Part shown: positions 17,419 through 25,817 of the stretch, one piece after another
How the letters are laid out: every line of letters begins with the position of its first letter
Position numbering within the stretch: the stretch's first letter is position 1
Assembly (NCBI RefSeq): GCF_001261735.1
Contig: NZ_CVRP01000019.1
Span: 141,423-205,422 of the forward strand
Origin: Dysgonomonas sp. BGC7
GTDB lineage: Bacteria > Bacteroidota > Bacteroidia > Bacteroidales > Dysgonomonadaceae
Length of the DNA stretch: 64,000 bases
Direction of reading: 5' to 3'
Notes under the pieces: model-generated
What the model saw: the letters and a program-made list of their open reading frames with translations, nothing else
Database searches by the model: none
Told to the model about the DNA's origin: nothing
Translations under genes and position numbers: made by a program

Positions 17419-18105
17419 TTACTTTCTTTCAGAAGATGCTTTTATTACTTTGTGATATTTAACGTTCTCATCATCTTTAAACTGAATCATTCTATATAAT
17501 CCTCCTCCAACATAATATTTTCCACCTGTGCCGTAATAATCATAGGTAAAATCAACTTCAATATTATGATATATATAGTTTCGATAATCATTTGGAGGTA
17601 ATGTGTTTTTGATGAACATCATTTTACACCCTTTCAGCTGATACTCATAAAAATATGTATCTTTACAATTAATATCTAGTAAATTAATTTTCCATCCAAA
17701 TTTTCTAAACATAGGATCAAGAATACCCATTTGATCTTGAGATAATCCTGCCGAGTTGTAACCTTTAAAAGACCTTAACAACTCCTCAAAAATATCTGCA
17801 TATATTTGTATTTCGTCAATCATTCTATAGTATTGTTGGACTTTTGGATTTGATAATATAGACGTGGACATTTGATACTTAGATGATTGTTGATCTTTGC
17901 ATAATTTTTTTATTGTTACTACTCTATCGTATATGTTAATTGTATTAGAATGTGTTTCAGGAAACTCCATAAATGAAGCCATACAATCAATTAAAATATC
18001 ATTAACTTTATTAATTTCTTCTACGCTTTGCTCAAATACATCTTTCTGGGCAAAGCTAAACAAAGGCATAAGCAAAAATAATAAACTAAATACGATTCTT
18101 CTCAT
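17419..18105 (-). CDS. Exported protein, unknown function
   Basis: Signal peptide MRRIVFSLLFLLMPLFSFAQ, then a helical, charged region (about 22-130) and a Tyr-rich beta segment at the C-terminus (VDFTYDYYGTGGKYYVGGGL). 228 residues and no recognised family. It is the first gene of the exported set on the minus strand. A leader of about 300 bases containing nested inverted repeats separates it from the relaxase gene, which points to its own promoter or post-transcriptional control. Confidence 0.6.
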   Translation of the reverse strand: MRRIVFSLLFLLMPLFSFAQKDVFEQSVEEINKVNDILIDCMASFMEFPETHSNTINIYDRVVTIKKLCKDQQSSKYQMSTSILSNPKVQQYYRMIDEIQIYADIFEELLRSFKGYNSAGLSQDQMGILDPMFRKFGWKINLLDINCKDTYFYEYQLKGCKMMFIKNTLPPNDYRNYIYHNIEVDFTYDYYGTGGKYYVGGGLYRMIQFKDDENVKYHKVIKASSERK

Positions 18106-18407
18106 AAATTTTCTATATGCTAATCTCTCTCAGTCCCATAGAAAGACTATATGCTACAAAAAAAGCGTAGGAACTGAGTACTGCTCTGCTAATGAGGCTC
18201 TGGTAAACCCAAGATACAAAACAGACAACAGCCCCACGCCATATTGCGTGAGAACCATCGACCTATTCTTGTATCTTTTAAAAATTTACCAGATTTTCAT
18301 TAGCAAGAATTAAGCACAACGCTCTTCAAAAATGTTATTAAAACATACGTTTATGTTCTTTCTGCAAAAATAATAAAAATATTTGGATATAATTATCATT
18401 CAGACTA
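18106..18407. other. Leader of the exported-protein operon with nested hairpins
   Basis: No gene. The main structure is an outer 9-bp stem (AAGATACAA at 18211-18219 with TTGTATCTT at 18269-18277) enclosing an inner hairpin CACGC/GCGTG at 18235-18250. A 10-mer CTATATGCTA is repeated directly near 18113 and 18147. The block lies between two minus-strand genes, so it would form the 5' leader of the exported set or the 3' end of the relaxase transcript. Confidence 0.4.
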
Positions 18408-19826
18408 TCATCTTTTTACACCTCTATTTTTCTCTTCTTTTGACTTAATATTTACTCCAATACTTTGCTGAAACTCCCTGTACTTTCTCCTACACCAATT
18501 TGTATCATCTACTCCGTCAATAGTCAGTTCATATTTGTCTGGCTTTTCGGGATGTTGCTTGATCTCCGCAACAGATCTTTCTGTTTTGAAATACCGTTTG
18601 TATTCGGGAGAATATACGTCCCCTTTGAATACAATAGGCTTTATTTCTAATATATTTTTGATAAGACTTTCTGTAAACTTCATAGTCTGTAACAACCTTT
18701 CAATCCATAGCAACTCTTTGATCTTGGGAAACAAGTCATGGATTTTCTTTAGTTCCTGTTTTAGTTTATCATATGTCGTCTCATGTTCCTTTTGCTTGGT
18801 CTGCATATCCTGTTTCAGAGTCTTCACTTCTTGAACTAGATTTTTCTTTTCTTCTTTAAGATTCTCTATTTCCTGTTGTTGCCGTTTCACTTTGGAAGAA
18901 CCTATCATAGCGCTAATCCCATCCATAATAGTAGAACCTACATCGGCCGCCGTATTTTTGAGTTTTTCGGTTTTCAATTCGCCCTTAGTTTTACTAAGAA
19001 CTTGTTCCGTTTGTTGCAATTCAGCTTCTTTTTGTTGTTTCTGCTTCTCGGCTTGTTCGTAATCTTGCTTTGCTTCTTGTTCCTTCCGGTTGAATTGCTC
19101 AATGCTCTTGCGTTTAGATTCTTCCTGCATCAGTAACAGACCTATATTAATTTGTAGATTATTGGATTCTTCCTTTTGATTACGAAAGTGTTCCGATGTT
19201 GAAATATGTCGAGCTTCCGATCCTTTGATGCCACGATCCAATCCATAGTTAGCCATAGCCTCCGCATAGCTATCCTGATATTTTGTTAGCTTATCTCTTG
19301 TCATTACATCGTCTGCACATAAGCGAGGCCTATTTGTGTTTTTCTTCTTGTACTGATTTTTAGGGGTTTCCGGTTCTTTGTTTGACTTCTTTTTTCTGCG
19401 TTCTCCTTGAACAATTGGAACTACCGAAGCATGTATATGTGGGGCATCTTCATCCAGATGTAATGTTGCTGCCACAATGTTTTTCTCTCCATATTCTTTT
19501 TTGAGCCAATCCATACTATCCTTACACCAATAGTCGAGCTTTCCTTCTGCCTGTATTCTTAACATATCTTCGGTACTGCCGGAGAGTATAAGCCGAATAA
19601 CCTGTACCTGATTCTTTCCGACCTTACGGCTTAATCCTGCATTTTCGATCCTATACTTTATCGCTTCCGTCCTGTTGGTTACCCCTTCGGGGAATGGAAC
19701 TAACTCTTTATTCAGATGTGTCCGTTTCGGGTCTACATTCGGAGCTATTACTTTCCGTTCTATATGGTCTGTCATCGCCGCTTCGTTTCGCGGTGATTTA
19801 TCTAAATGGAGAACAACATATCCCAT
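18408..19826 (-). CDS. MobV-family relaxase (Mob_Pre)
   Basis: DNA relaxase of 472 residues that would nick oriT to start transfer of the element. The N-terminal catalytic domain shows the MobV signature with three histidines, LHLDEDAPHIHASVVP (H123, H130, H132), preceded by AIKYRIENAGLSRKVG. Residues about 225-355 are a long Gln/Glu/Lys-rich coiled coil, usual in Bacteroides Mob proteins. The C-terminal about 100 residues are probably an accessory domain. The gene reads away from the hairpin-rich region at 19879-20064, which is where an oriT would be expected. Confidence 0.9.
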   Translation of the reverse strand: MGYVVLHLDKSPRNEAAMTDHIERKVIAPNVDPKRTHLNKELVPFPEGVTNRTEAIKYRIENAGLSRKVGKNQVQVIRLILSGSTEDMLRIQAEGKLDYWCKDSMDWLKKEYGEKNIVAATLHLDEDAPHIHASVVPIVQGERRKKKSNKEPETPKNQYKKKNTNRPRLCADDVMTRDKLTKYQDSYAEAMANYGLDRGIKGSEARHISTSEHFRNQKEESNNLQINIGLLLMQEESKRKSIEQFNRKEQEAKQDYEQAEKQKQQKEAELQQTEQVLSKTKGELKTEKLKNTAADVGSTIMDGISAMIGSSKVKRQQQEIENLKEEKKNLVQEVKTLKQDMQTKQKEHETTYDKLKQELKKIHDLFPKIKELLWIERLLQTMKFTESLIKNILEIKPIVFKGDVYSPEYKRYFKTERSVAEIKQHPEKPDKYELTIDGVDDTNWCRRKYREFQQSIGVNIKSKEEKNRGVKR

Positions 19827-19878
19827 GATTATTTTTATATTAAAAGTTCGTAATTTTGATAATTGGAAACCATGCCTG

Positions 19879-20064
19879 CCGACTATACTTTGTCGGTGGA
19901 CAATGATTTATCATTGTAAATAGTCGCTTATAGCGACTGTGGTCATCAGACCACTCAGGGGGATTCAAAAGGGGGAACACCCTTTGCCTATTGGGATTTT
20001 TTAGTGGTAGTGAAACGAGAGCGTAAAGAAAAATCCCTAATAGGCTATGGCTTTTTCAAAAGCC
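19879..20064. other. Candidate origin of transfer (oriT): hairpin cluster
   Basis: At least six inverted repeats crowd upstream of the relaxase: CCGAC/GTCGG (19879-19896), ACAATGA/TCATTGT (19900-19917), AGTCGCT/AGCGACT (19922-19938), GTGGTC-ATCA-GACCAC (19939-19954), AAAGGG/CCCTTT (19968-19985) and a long pair of about 15 bp (19987-20002 with 20029-20044, one bulge). Another, GGCTTTT/AAAAGCC, lies at 20049-20064. MobV oriTs are typically inverted repeats next to mob. The nick site cannot be assigned by eye. Confidence 0.5.
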
Positions 20065-20084
20065 CCTGGGGTACGCACCAAAGC

Positions 20085-21050
20085 TTAGGGTCTGAAACCT
20101 TTGAACGGTTTCCGTTTGACTTCCGTTTTAGGCTTCTCTTTTTGCTGTATCCGTCTGATCGAAATAAGATACTCATTCAGGTCTTTATAGCCTGCATATT
20201 TTGCCGACTGATCGATTACTGCCGGATGAGTTTGTTTAATGGTTAGAGTAGCTTTCTTTCCCGGATTATCATTATCGAGATAAGTATGGACTTCTTTGTA
20301 TTCTTTTAGCTTGTCGATAGCTTTGGGAAGGTTGGATAGTGAATTAAGCACTATTACATCCTCTTGAGGTACAAGTATATTCTTTAGTGACAGGTAGGAA
20401 AGGAAATCGGTAAAACCTTCAAAGACCGAGCACGATTCTTTTTTACTGTTGGTATTATTTGCTCCGCCATATGTTGTTACCTCCATAGAGGTACAGCCCT
20501 TAAATGGCTCGCTCCGTAATATCCAACCTTTACTGTCATTTGGAAACCCGATAGCAAAAAAAGGTTTTCCGTTTACGGAATAATGAATTTCAGAGCAATA
20601 TTGCTTAGCGATATCAAGACTTATCTTTCTTTCCGATAGATAATCAATCAGGGCTTGATGTGTTATTGGCTGTACCTTTTGTATTGTTATAGCAGGAATA
20701 TTTTTATTTGAATTATTGCCGTGAAAAGAAAAAGACTGTGATTGCTGTTGTGCTGTCGTATTGTTGTACAGATTTACTGACGTACTGTTGTATCGATTCA
20801 GCTCTTGCATTGCCTCGTTCAATGAACAATTATTGATTCGCATAACCAAATCTATTATTGTTCCCCCGTCATTGCTCCCGAAATCGATCCATAAGTTTTT
20901 ATTATAATCGACTTTCAGACTTGCATTAATATCATCCCTGAATGGGGAATGGTACATGCCATAATAACCATGATCTTTAACCGGGTAAATACCTTTGCTT
21001 GCTAGATAGGCTTTGATACTTATTTTATTTGCTTCATTATATGTTGTCAT
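20085..21050 (-). CDS. Toprim-domain primase of the mobilizable element
   Basis: A DNA primase-like protein of 321 residues. The N-terminal part (about 1-95) has the CHC2-like region MYHSPFRDDINASLKVDYNK with WIDFGSNDGGTIIDLV, but without obvious zinc-binding cysteines. The toprim core is at about 200-290: catalytic Glu in SVFEGFTDFLSYLSLKN and the D-x-D of YLDNDNPGKKAT. Primases of this size are usual beside relaxases in Bacteroides mobilizable elements, where they prime the transferred strand or element replication. The basic C-terminus (KTEVKRKPFKGFRP) may bind DNA. Confidence 0.85.
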   Translation of the reverse strand: MTTYNEANKISIKAYLASKGIYPVKDHGYYGMYHSPFRDDINASLKVDYNKNLWIDFGSNDGGTIIDLVMRINNCSLNEAMQELNRYNSTSVNLYNNTTAQQQSQSFSFHGNNSNKNIPAITIQKVQPITHQALIDYLSERKISLDIAKQYCSEIHYSVNGKPFFAIGFPNDSKGWILRSEPFKGCTSMEVTTYGGANNTNSKKESCSVFEGFTDFLSYLSLKNILVPQEDVIVLNSLSNLPKAIDKLKEYKEVHTYLDNDNPGKKATLTIKQTHPAVIDQSAKYAGYKDLNEYLISIRRIQQKEKPKTEVKRKPFKGFRP

Positions 21051-21082
21051 AATCTTGTTTTTAATTTTGTAGAACTTTTTCT

Positions 21083-21265
21083 TACTACATACTACAAATG
21101 ATTTAAGTGTCTTATTTTTAAGTTATAATATGTAGTGTCTATATTGAATTGTAGTAACTATGTACCTTACAACTGTAGTAAGGTAATAACAGGAGAGTAA
21201 GATGATATTTTTGCACCTACTACAGCTAATCTTTTTTCTTTCATGGGATTATCTGTTATGTAGTA
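21083..21265. repeat. Iteron-like TGTAGTA array, candidate replication origin
   Basis: The heptamer TGTAGTA or its complement occurs at 21083-21089(-), 21090-21096(-), 21150-21156(+), 21174-21180(+), 21218-21224(-) and 21259-21265(+), plus TGTAGTG at 21131-21137. The array fills the 246-base gap between primase and helicase genes in AT-rich DNA, which suits an origin or an operator. Confidence 0.5.
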
Positions 21266-21296
21266 GGGTCGTAAGCAAAAAAATGAATCATCTTTA

Positions 21297-22505
21297 TTAC
21301 AGTTCTTGATCGACAAAGGGATTTGGCTTAATCTTCTTTATCCGGTAACCATATACAGGAGAGGGATTACGGTTTATTCGTTTCTGAGTTCGTATAAATC
21401 CAGCTTTGCGGATGGCTTCGCCCATCCGCTTCTCGGACAGGGGCAAAGAGCTGAACATCCTAAGATAGTTCAGTACCTGAGCCGTTGTCATAAACGAATC
21501 GTCCGTATCATCCGGCTTTTCAAAACCCTGCATCAGCATTTCATATTCTACTGTCTGCACATGAAAGCCCGAACTTAACCGATGTAATTCTTCTATTTCC
21601 ACATCTTCAAACCAATAGCGGACACCTTGTTTGTATAAATAGATGATTTCAGAGAAAACATGATCCATATTGATGGATAAAGCCTTGTCGATATCAATAC
21701 GGATAACCTCGAAAGGAAGAAAACGTCTGCTGCCTGTCGGATCAGTCAGAAAGTCGTTGCCGTTGACCGATGCCATAAAGCTCGCCAGATGTGAATATTC
21801 TTCAATATAGGTATCGTATGGTCTGCGGTACTTGACAGCTGGAGTCGTGATCAGGTTTTTGAGTTCGTTCTCATCCCGTTTGTTTAAAGCGCGTAATTGG
21901 TCATCAATATTGATAAACAGGTATTCGGCTATCAGGGTTAATACATCTTTTCCTTGCGGATCTATCTTCCCTGTAAACAGGTAGCTTTTTAACGGATCGG
22001 GACAAAGGTGGTCGAGCCATGTTGTTTTGAACTTGCCCTGTTCGCCAGTCAGCACTAAACAGGTATGATTCTGACAACCGACATCATTCATTGCATTAGC
22101 AACAACACCTATCAGCCACTTTACCAGATACTCGTTCCATTTATCAGGATTGGAGACTTCGACGGTTTGCAAGAGTTGCTCCGTATAACCAAAGTCCAAC
22201 GGATTCAGCAAAGGCAATCGAGAAAGATATTCCCGGATGGGATGTACTTTTTCCGCAAAATTGCTTTCGAGGATAGCCCGGATATTATCGGCTGAAGTGG
22301 TAATACCAATGCGGACATCAATCTCCCTGCGGAGGGAATTCAGGAAGTATTTGGTTACAGGCTTGGATTCCCCTTGTGCATGGATATCCCGGTACTCCGT
22401 CCGGCTCTTTACGGTATTGAACCGAAAGTTGTACAGCGTTCGGAGTTGTTGTTCTATCCGTTCATTTTTCGACTGGCGGACAGAGGCTGATGCTTTTTCT
22501 TTCAT
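21297..22505 (-). CDS. VirE-like (virulence-associated E) ATPase/helicase
   Basis: A protein of 402 residues of the VapE/VirE superfamily-3-helicase-like type. Walker A lies in the segment CLVLTGEQGKFKTTWLDHLC and a Walker B-like segment in EYLFINIDDQL. The motif ASFMASVNGNDFLTDPTGSR, followed by RFLPFEV, is highly typical of these proteins. The C-terminal about 80 residues form a winged-helix-like tail (VLNYLRMFSSLPLSEKRMGE). Together with the primase and the iteron-like array it forms the likely replication module of the element. Confidence 0.85.
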   Translation of the reverse strand: MKEKASASVRQSKNERIEQQLRTLYNFRFNTVKSRTEYRDIHAQGESKPVTKYFLNSLRREIDVRIGITTSADNIRAILESNFAEKVHPIREYLSRLPLLNPLDFGYTEQLLQTVEVSNPDKWNEYLVKWLIGVVANAMNDVGCQNHTCLVLTGEQGKFKTTWLDHLCPDPLKSYLFTGKIDPQGKDVLTLIAEYLFINIDDQLRALNKRDENELKNLITTPAVKYRRPYDTYIEEYSHLASFMASVNGNDFLTDPTGSRRFLPFEVIRIDIDKALSINMDHVFSEIIYLYKQGVRYWFEDVEIEELHRLSSGFHVQTVEYEMLMQGFEKPDDTDDSFMTTAQVLNYLRMFSSLPLSEKRMGEAIRKAGFIRTQKRINRNPSPVYGYRIKKIKPNPFVDQEL

Positions 22506-22509
22506 GGCA

Positions 22510-22794
22510 TCAAGAATCTCCTGTGGTATCGAATTGGTTTAGGATAAAGTTTAAGATTTCCTCCTTGTTGTTAAAGACAAGTTTTTGGCCGAACCGATAT
22601 TCTTTATAATAACCAAGTCGGGCATATTTACGGACTGTGGGAGCAGAGGCTTTGAGAAGTTTAACTGCCTCTTTCATCTTGATTAGGTTACTTATCGCCT
22701 TGTCAACCGGCGATGCTTGTTCTTGAGGAATACTATTTTCAACAGCTTCCTCATTTTCTGATTTTAACCAGAATTTCTTGAATGTCTTTCTCAT
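22510..22794 (-). CDS. Helix-turn-helix protein (excisionase/regulator-like)
   Basis: Start at MRKTFKKFWLKSENEEAVEN; an ATG eleven codons upstream is also possible. About 94 residues. After an acidic linker, the C-terminal half reads MKEAVKLLKASAPTVRKYAR then LGYYKEYRFGQKLVFNNKEE, a MerR-like winged HTH of the kind used by excisionases and mobilization regulators. It ends 4 bases before the helicase start, so the two are probably co-transcribed. Upstream, around 22871-22908, GGACA is repeated three times, possibly its binding sites. Confidence 0.7.
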   Translation of the reverse strand: MRKTFKKFWLKSENEEAVENSIPQEQASPVDKAISNLIKMKEAVKLLKASAPTVRKYARLGYYKEYRFGQKLVFNNKEEILNFILNQFDTTGDS

Positions 22795-22964
22795 TTTACT
22801 AATAGTTTTAAAAAATTCGAAAGACAAATATATATAACAATTTATCTGATAATAAGCAACATATCCTCACGGGACAGGTTGGGACAACAACTCACTAAAC
22901 AGGACAAATCCGTGTGTCATACTAAGAATAAATAAGGGTAAATGCAAGAAATAAGGAGAGAGTA

Positions 22965-23681
22965 TCAGGCGCCTTTATGCGATAAGATCTTCATATCCTT
23001 TTCGATAATGGAAACTGCTTTTATTAGTCCGATTCCGGAATAAAATTCTCGAATCGTATCCAAATGCTTTAGAAGTGTTTTAGTATCTACGTTACTACGG
23101 TTTAAGGACGGGTTGGCGTGTAGTTTTGTATCGGACGGAGCAATTTTTTCGCCTATAAGCATTTGCCATGCTTGTAATCGCTCTTCAGGTGTATAGGCGG
23201 AAATAAGTTCCGAAGCCAATAAATAGCCGAAGATACGGTCGCCTAATTGCTTCCGGCCTTTTATAGAATAACATTTGAAAATTTTATCCTTTACTACCTG
23301 TATCATATCTTCTTTTGTCAAGCTACCAGCTTGTGTAAAAGGTGATATGCCATACAATATAGATTTTATGGCTTCATCCGAAATATCATCCTGTATGAAT
23401 AGCGTCTCTACTTCTTCACGTTTAGTTCTTATTATTTCAGCTATATGTTTTTGTTCTCTACCTGTTCCAAAAAGCAAATTAAAGAACGGTATTACGCTGG
23501 AAACCTTTAGCATAAGGTTACTCTCTTCAGATATTTTCGCACAATCATCTAAAAAGACATTTACATCAGGAGCTTTACCTTTTGCTTGTTGTATCTTAAA
23601 GCTGGCATAATAGAATTTAAGGATGGAAACACCTGATGTTCCCAAGAAGTTATCGTTGTATATTTTTCGATACTTTTCCAT
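22965..23681 (-). CDS. Protein of unknown function
   Basis: 238 residues, predicted largely helical, with no signal peptide and no recognised domain. Visible pieces are the N-terminal LGTSGVSILKFYYASFKIQQ, a hydrophobic stretch SSVIPFFNLLFGTGREQKHI, and a C-terminal STP/DTK-rich linker before IREFYSGIGLIKAVSIIEKD. It is divergent from the TIR gene with 116 bases between their starts, so it could be a regulator or partner of that pair, or part of the replication block. No function assigned. Confidence 0.6.
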   Translation of the reverse strand: MEKYRKIYNDNFLGTSGVSILKFYYASFKIQQAKGKAPDVNVFLDDCAKISEESNLMLKVSSVIPFFNLLFGTGREQKHIAEIIRTKREEVETLFIQDDISDEAIKSILYGISPFTQAGSLTKEDMIQVVKDKIFKCYSIKGRKQLGDRIFGYLLASELISAYTPEERLQAWQMLIGEKIAPSDTKLHANPSLNRSNVDTKTLLKHLDTIREFYSGIGLIKAVSIIEKDMKILSHKGA

Positions 23682-23797
23682 ACTTCACTAAATTTCTCTA
23701 CAAAATTACGAAGATTTTTTATTTTTACGATACTTGTTGATTTTCAGTATGATTAGGATTAACTATCTTTACTATTTATAACAAAATTATCATTCTC

Positions 23798-24655
23798 ATG
23801 AGCATACAAAGCATAAACAGTTCTATTTCTAGCGTTGACAGGGAAATACATAGTCTTGAAAATCAAATTCAAACAATAAATAATAATATTACTCGTAAAG
23901 AGAGAGAAGCTAACAGTATCTTAGATAAGATGAATAGAGAAAAAGACTTGAAACGTATAATAACACATCAGAAAGATCTAACAAAAAAAAATGAGGATAT
24001 AAATAAACTAACCAAAGATAAAGCAGGAAAGGTAAAAACATTATCAGACAAACAAATTAAACGGACTAAATTGACCCAAGAGCTTAGTAAGGAAGAGCAA
24101 AAAGAGCGAGATAAAACAAAGAAAGAACAAAAAGAGATGCTCTCTTTACAACAAAGTATTACTCGTGAAATGGAAAGACAAAGAACAATTTCAGCAGATA
24201 GCTTCCAAACAACACATTTTCAGACAGAATCCATATTGCCAGATAAAAAATATGATGTGTTTGTTTCTCACGCATCTGAAGATAAAGAAAATTTTGTTCG
24301 ACCTTTTGTTGAGGCATTGCAAGCTCAAAATATTGCTGTTTGGTATGATGAGTTTGAACTTCGATTGGGAGATAGTCTAAGGCGTTCTATCGATAATGGC
24401 CTGAGAAATTCCACTTATGGAATAGTCGTGCTTTCTGAATCATTCTTTAATAAAGAATGGCCTCAAAGAGAATTGGATGGACTTTTTGCCAGAGAGGTAA
24501 ATGGGGCTAAAGTTATATTACCGTTGTGGCATAAAATATCGAAAAATGAGGTAATGAATTATAGCCCTTTAATAGCAGATATGCTGGCTATTAATACGAC
24601 AGATTATACTATTGAAGAAATTGCTGATAAAATTGCTCAAAGAATTAAAATCTAA
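23798..24655 (+). CDS. Coiled-coil TIR-domain protein, probable defence effector
   Basis: 285 residues. Residues about 5-125 are an almost uninterrupted Lys/Glu/Gln-rich coiled coil. Residues 151-285 are a TIR domain: YDVFVSHASEDKENFVRPFV, VWYDEFELRLGDSLRRSIDN, VVLSESFFNKEW and PQRELDGLF, with the Glu of the W-P-x-x-E-L motif (E225) at the position used for NAD+ cleavage in bacterial TIR enzymes. Coiled coils commonly drive oligomerisation of such effectors. It is followed after 6 bases by the NDT-like gene, so the two form an operon at the right end of the mobilizable element, a usual place for cargo. Confidence 0.85.
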   Translation: MSIQSINSSISSVDREIHSLENQIQTINNNITRKEREANSILDKMNREKDLKRIITHQKDLTKKNEDINKLTKDKAGKVKTLSDKQIKRTKLTQELSKEEQKERDKTKKEQKEMLSLQQSITREMERQRTISADSFQTTHFQTESILPDKKYDVFVSHASEDKENFVRPFVEALQAQNIAVWYDEFELRLGDSLRRSIDNGLRNSTYGIVVLSESFFNKEWPQRELDGLFAREVNGAKVILPLWHKISKNEVMNYSPLIADMLAINTTDYTIEEIADKIAQRIKI

Positions 24656-24661
24656 AAAGAT

Positions 24662-25675
24662 ATGATAAAAAAAGAGGATAAGAAAATTTGTTTTGTGATA
24701 TCTCCCATTGGGGAGGAAGGATCTGAAACCAGAACACGCTCAGATCAAATACTAAAACATATCATTACACAACCGGTATTACAATTAGGGTATGAAGTAA
24801 TCAGAGCGGATAAAATCTCCGAACCGGGAATCATCACAACTCAAATTATAGAGTATATAGTAGATGCCGAACTTGTGATTGCTGATTTGACAGACCATAA
24901 TCCAAACGTGTTTTATGAACTGGCAATTAGACATGCAATGAGAAAACCTCTCGTTCAAATGATAAGAAAAGGTGATGTTATTCCTTTTGATGTCGCTGCA
25001 ACAAGGGTAATACAGTTTGACCTTCACAACTTAGATAGTGTAGCAGCTGCGAAAGAGGAAATATCGTCGCAAGTGAAATCGATTGAAATCGGAGGTAGTG
25101 AAGTTCAAAACCCTATATCTGTATCCTTAGACTTAAAGGTTTTAAAAGAAAGTGGAGACGCAGAAGAACGGTCTTTGGCTGATATTGTTGAAGCAATTTC
25201 CGATTTGCGACTGACTGTTGCTGGTATAGATAAAGGATTACAATCCTCTAAATCAATGGAAGAATTGAAAGCGAAAATAGAAACATTACCGTCTCTAATT
25301 GAAAATAGATTATATGACCCTGAAAGAAGAAGACGAAGGAAATTTCATCCAATGATGTTGGATGAAATAATGCATATGGAATTGAAAGAAAAAAATCCAA
25401 CCTTGAGTTTCTTGATGATGATTAGTTTATTTAAGGATGATTTTCCTTGGATATATGAAGTCGGACTTGAAACTTATAATATTCTTAAATCGTCAAAATC
25501 TAAAGAAGAAAAAGAAAAGTCCCTTGAAACTTTTGAGCAATCGTTAGACATACTTGGACAACCAATATATCGGGAAATGTTCGGTAAATCAGAAGAGTTA
25601 TATATGTTTAGTAAAGATATGAGGCATTTTACTCGCCGATATTTAGAACGATATTATCAAGAAGAACTGAAATAA
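24662..25675 (+). CDS. Nucleoside deoxyribosyltransferase-like protein paired with TIR
   Basis: 337 residues. The N-terminal about 145 residues form a Rossmann-like domain: CFVISPIGEEGSETRTRSDQ, YEVIRADKISEPGIITTQII, LVIADLTDHNPNVFYELAIR. NPNVFYEL places a Glu (E87) where nucleoside 2-deoxyribosyltransferases keep their nucleophile. The rest (about 150-337) is helical, with a basic RRRRRK segment in the middle. The architecture suggests a nucleotide-binding or nucleotide-cleaving module with a helical sensor or effector part. It is coupled to the TIR gene. A joint antiphage role is inference. Confidence 0.75.
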   Translation: MIKKEDKKICFVISPIGEEGSETRTRSDQILKHIITQPVLQLGYEVIRADKISEPGIITTQIIEYIVDAELVIADLTDHNPNVFYELAIRHAMRKPLVQMIRKGDVIPFDVAATRVIQFDLHNLDSVAAAKEEISSQVKSIEIGGSEVQNPISVSLDLKVLKESGDAEERSLADIVEAISDLRLTVAGIDKGLQSSKSMEELKAKIETLPSLIENRLYDPERRRRRKFHPMMLDEIMHMELKEKNPTLSFLMMISLFKDDFPWIYEVGLETYNILKSSKSKEEKEKSLETFEQSLDILGQPIYREMFGKSEELYMFSKDMRHFTRRYLERYYQEELK

Positions 25676-25750
25676 CTTCGTGAAATTATCTTGTTCTGCT
25701 AATATTATCTTGTATTGCATAATGTCAGGAAAAGAATAGGACAAATATGA

Positions 25751-25773
25751 ATTTGCACGACAGATGCACGACA
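25751..25773 (+). repeat. Right integrase arm-type repeat pair
   Basis: Two TGCACGACA copies (25754-25762, 25765-25773), in the same order and spacing as at 11242-11264, 42 bases inside the right att core. Confidence 0.65.
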
Positions 25774-25781
25774 ATAAAATA

Positions 25782-25817
25782 AAAAGCCTTGATAATCAAC
25801 AGACTATCAAGGCTTTT
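25782..25817. terminator. Terminator at the right end of the mobilizable element
   Basis: A perfect 13-bp stem (AAAAGCCTTGATA with TATCAAGGCTTTT) and a 10-base loop. Its T-tract overlaps the start of the att core. It would stop the TIR operon transcript. Confidence 0.7.

Noticed and set aside
17897..18313. A plus-strand ORF of 138 codons opposite the exported-protein gene
   Set aside because: It runs antisense through a gene with a clear signal peptide and the following leader, has no domain pattern, and its codon content is that of a shadow frame.
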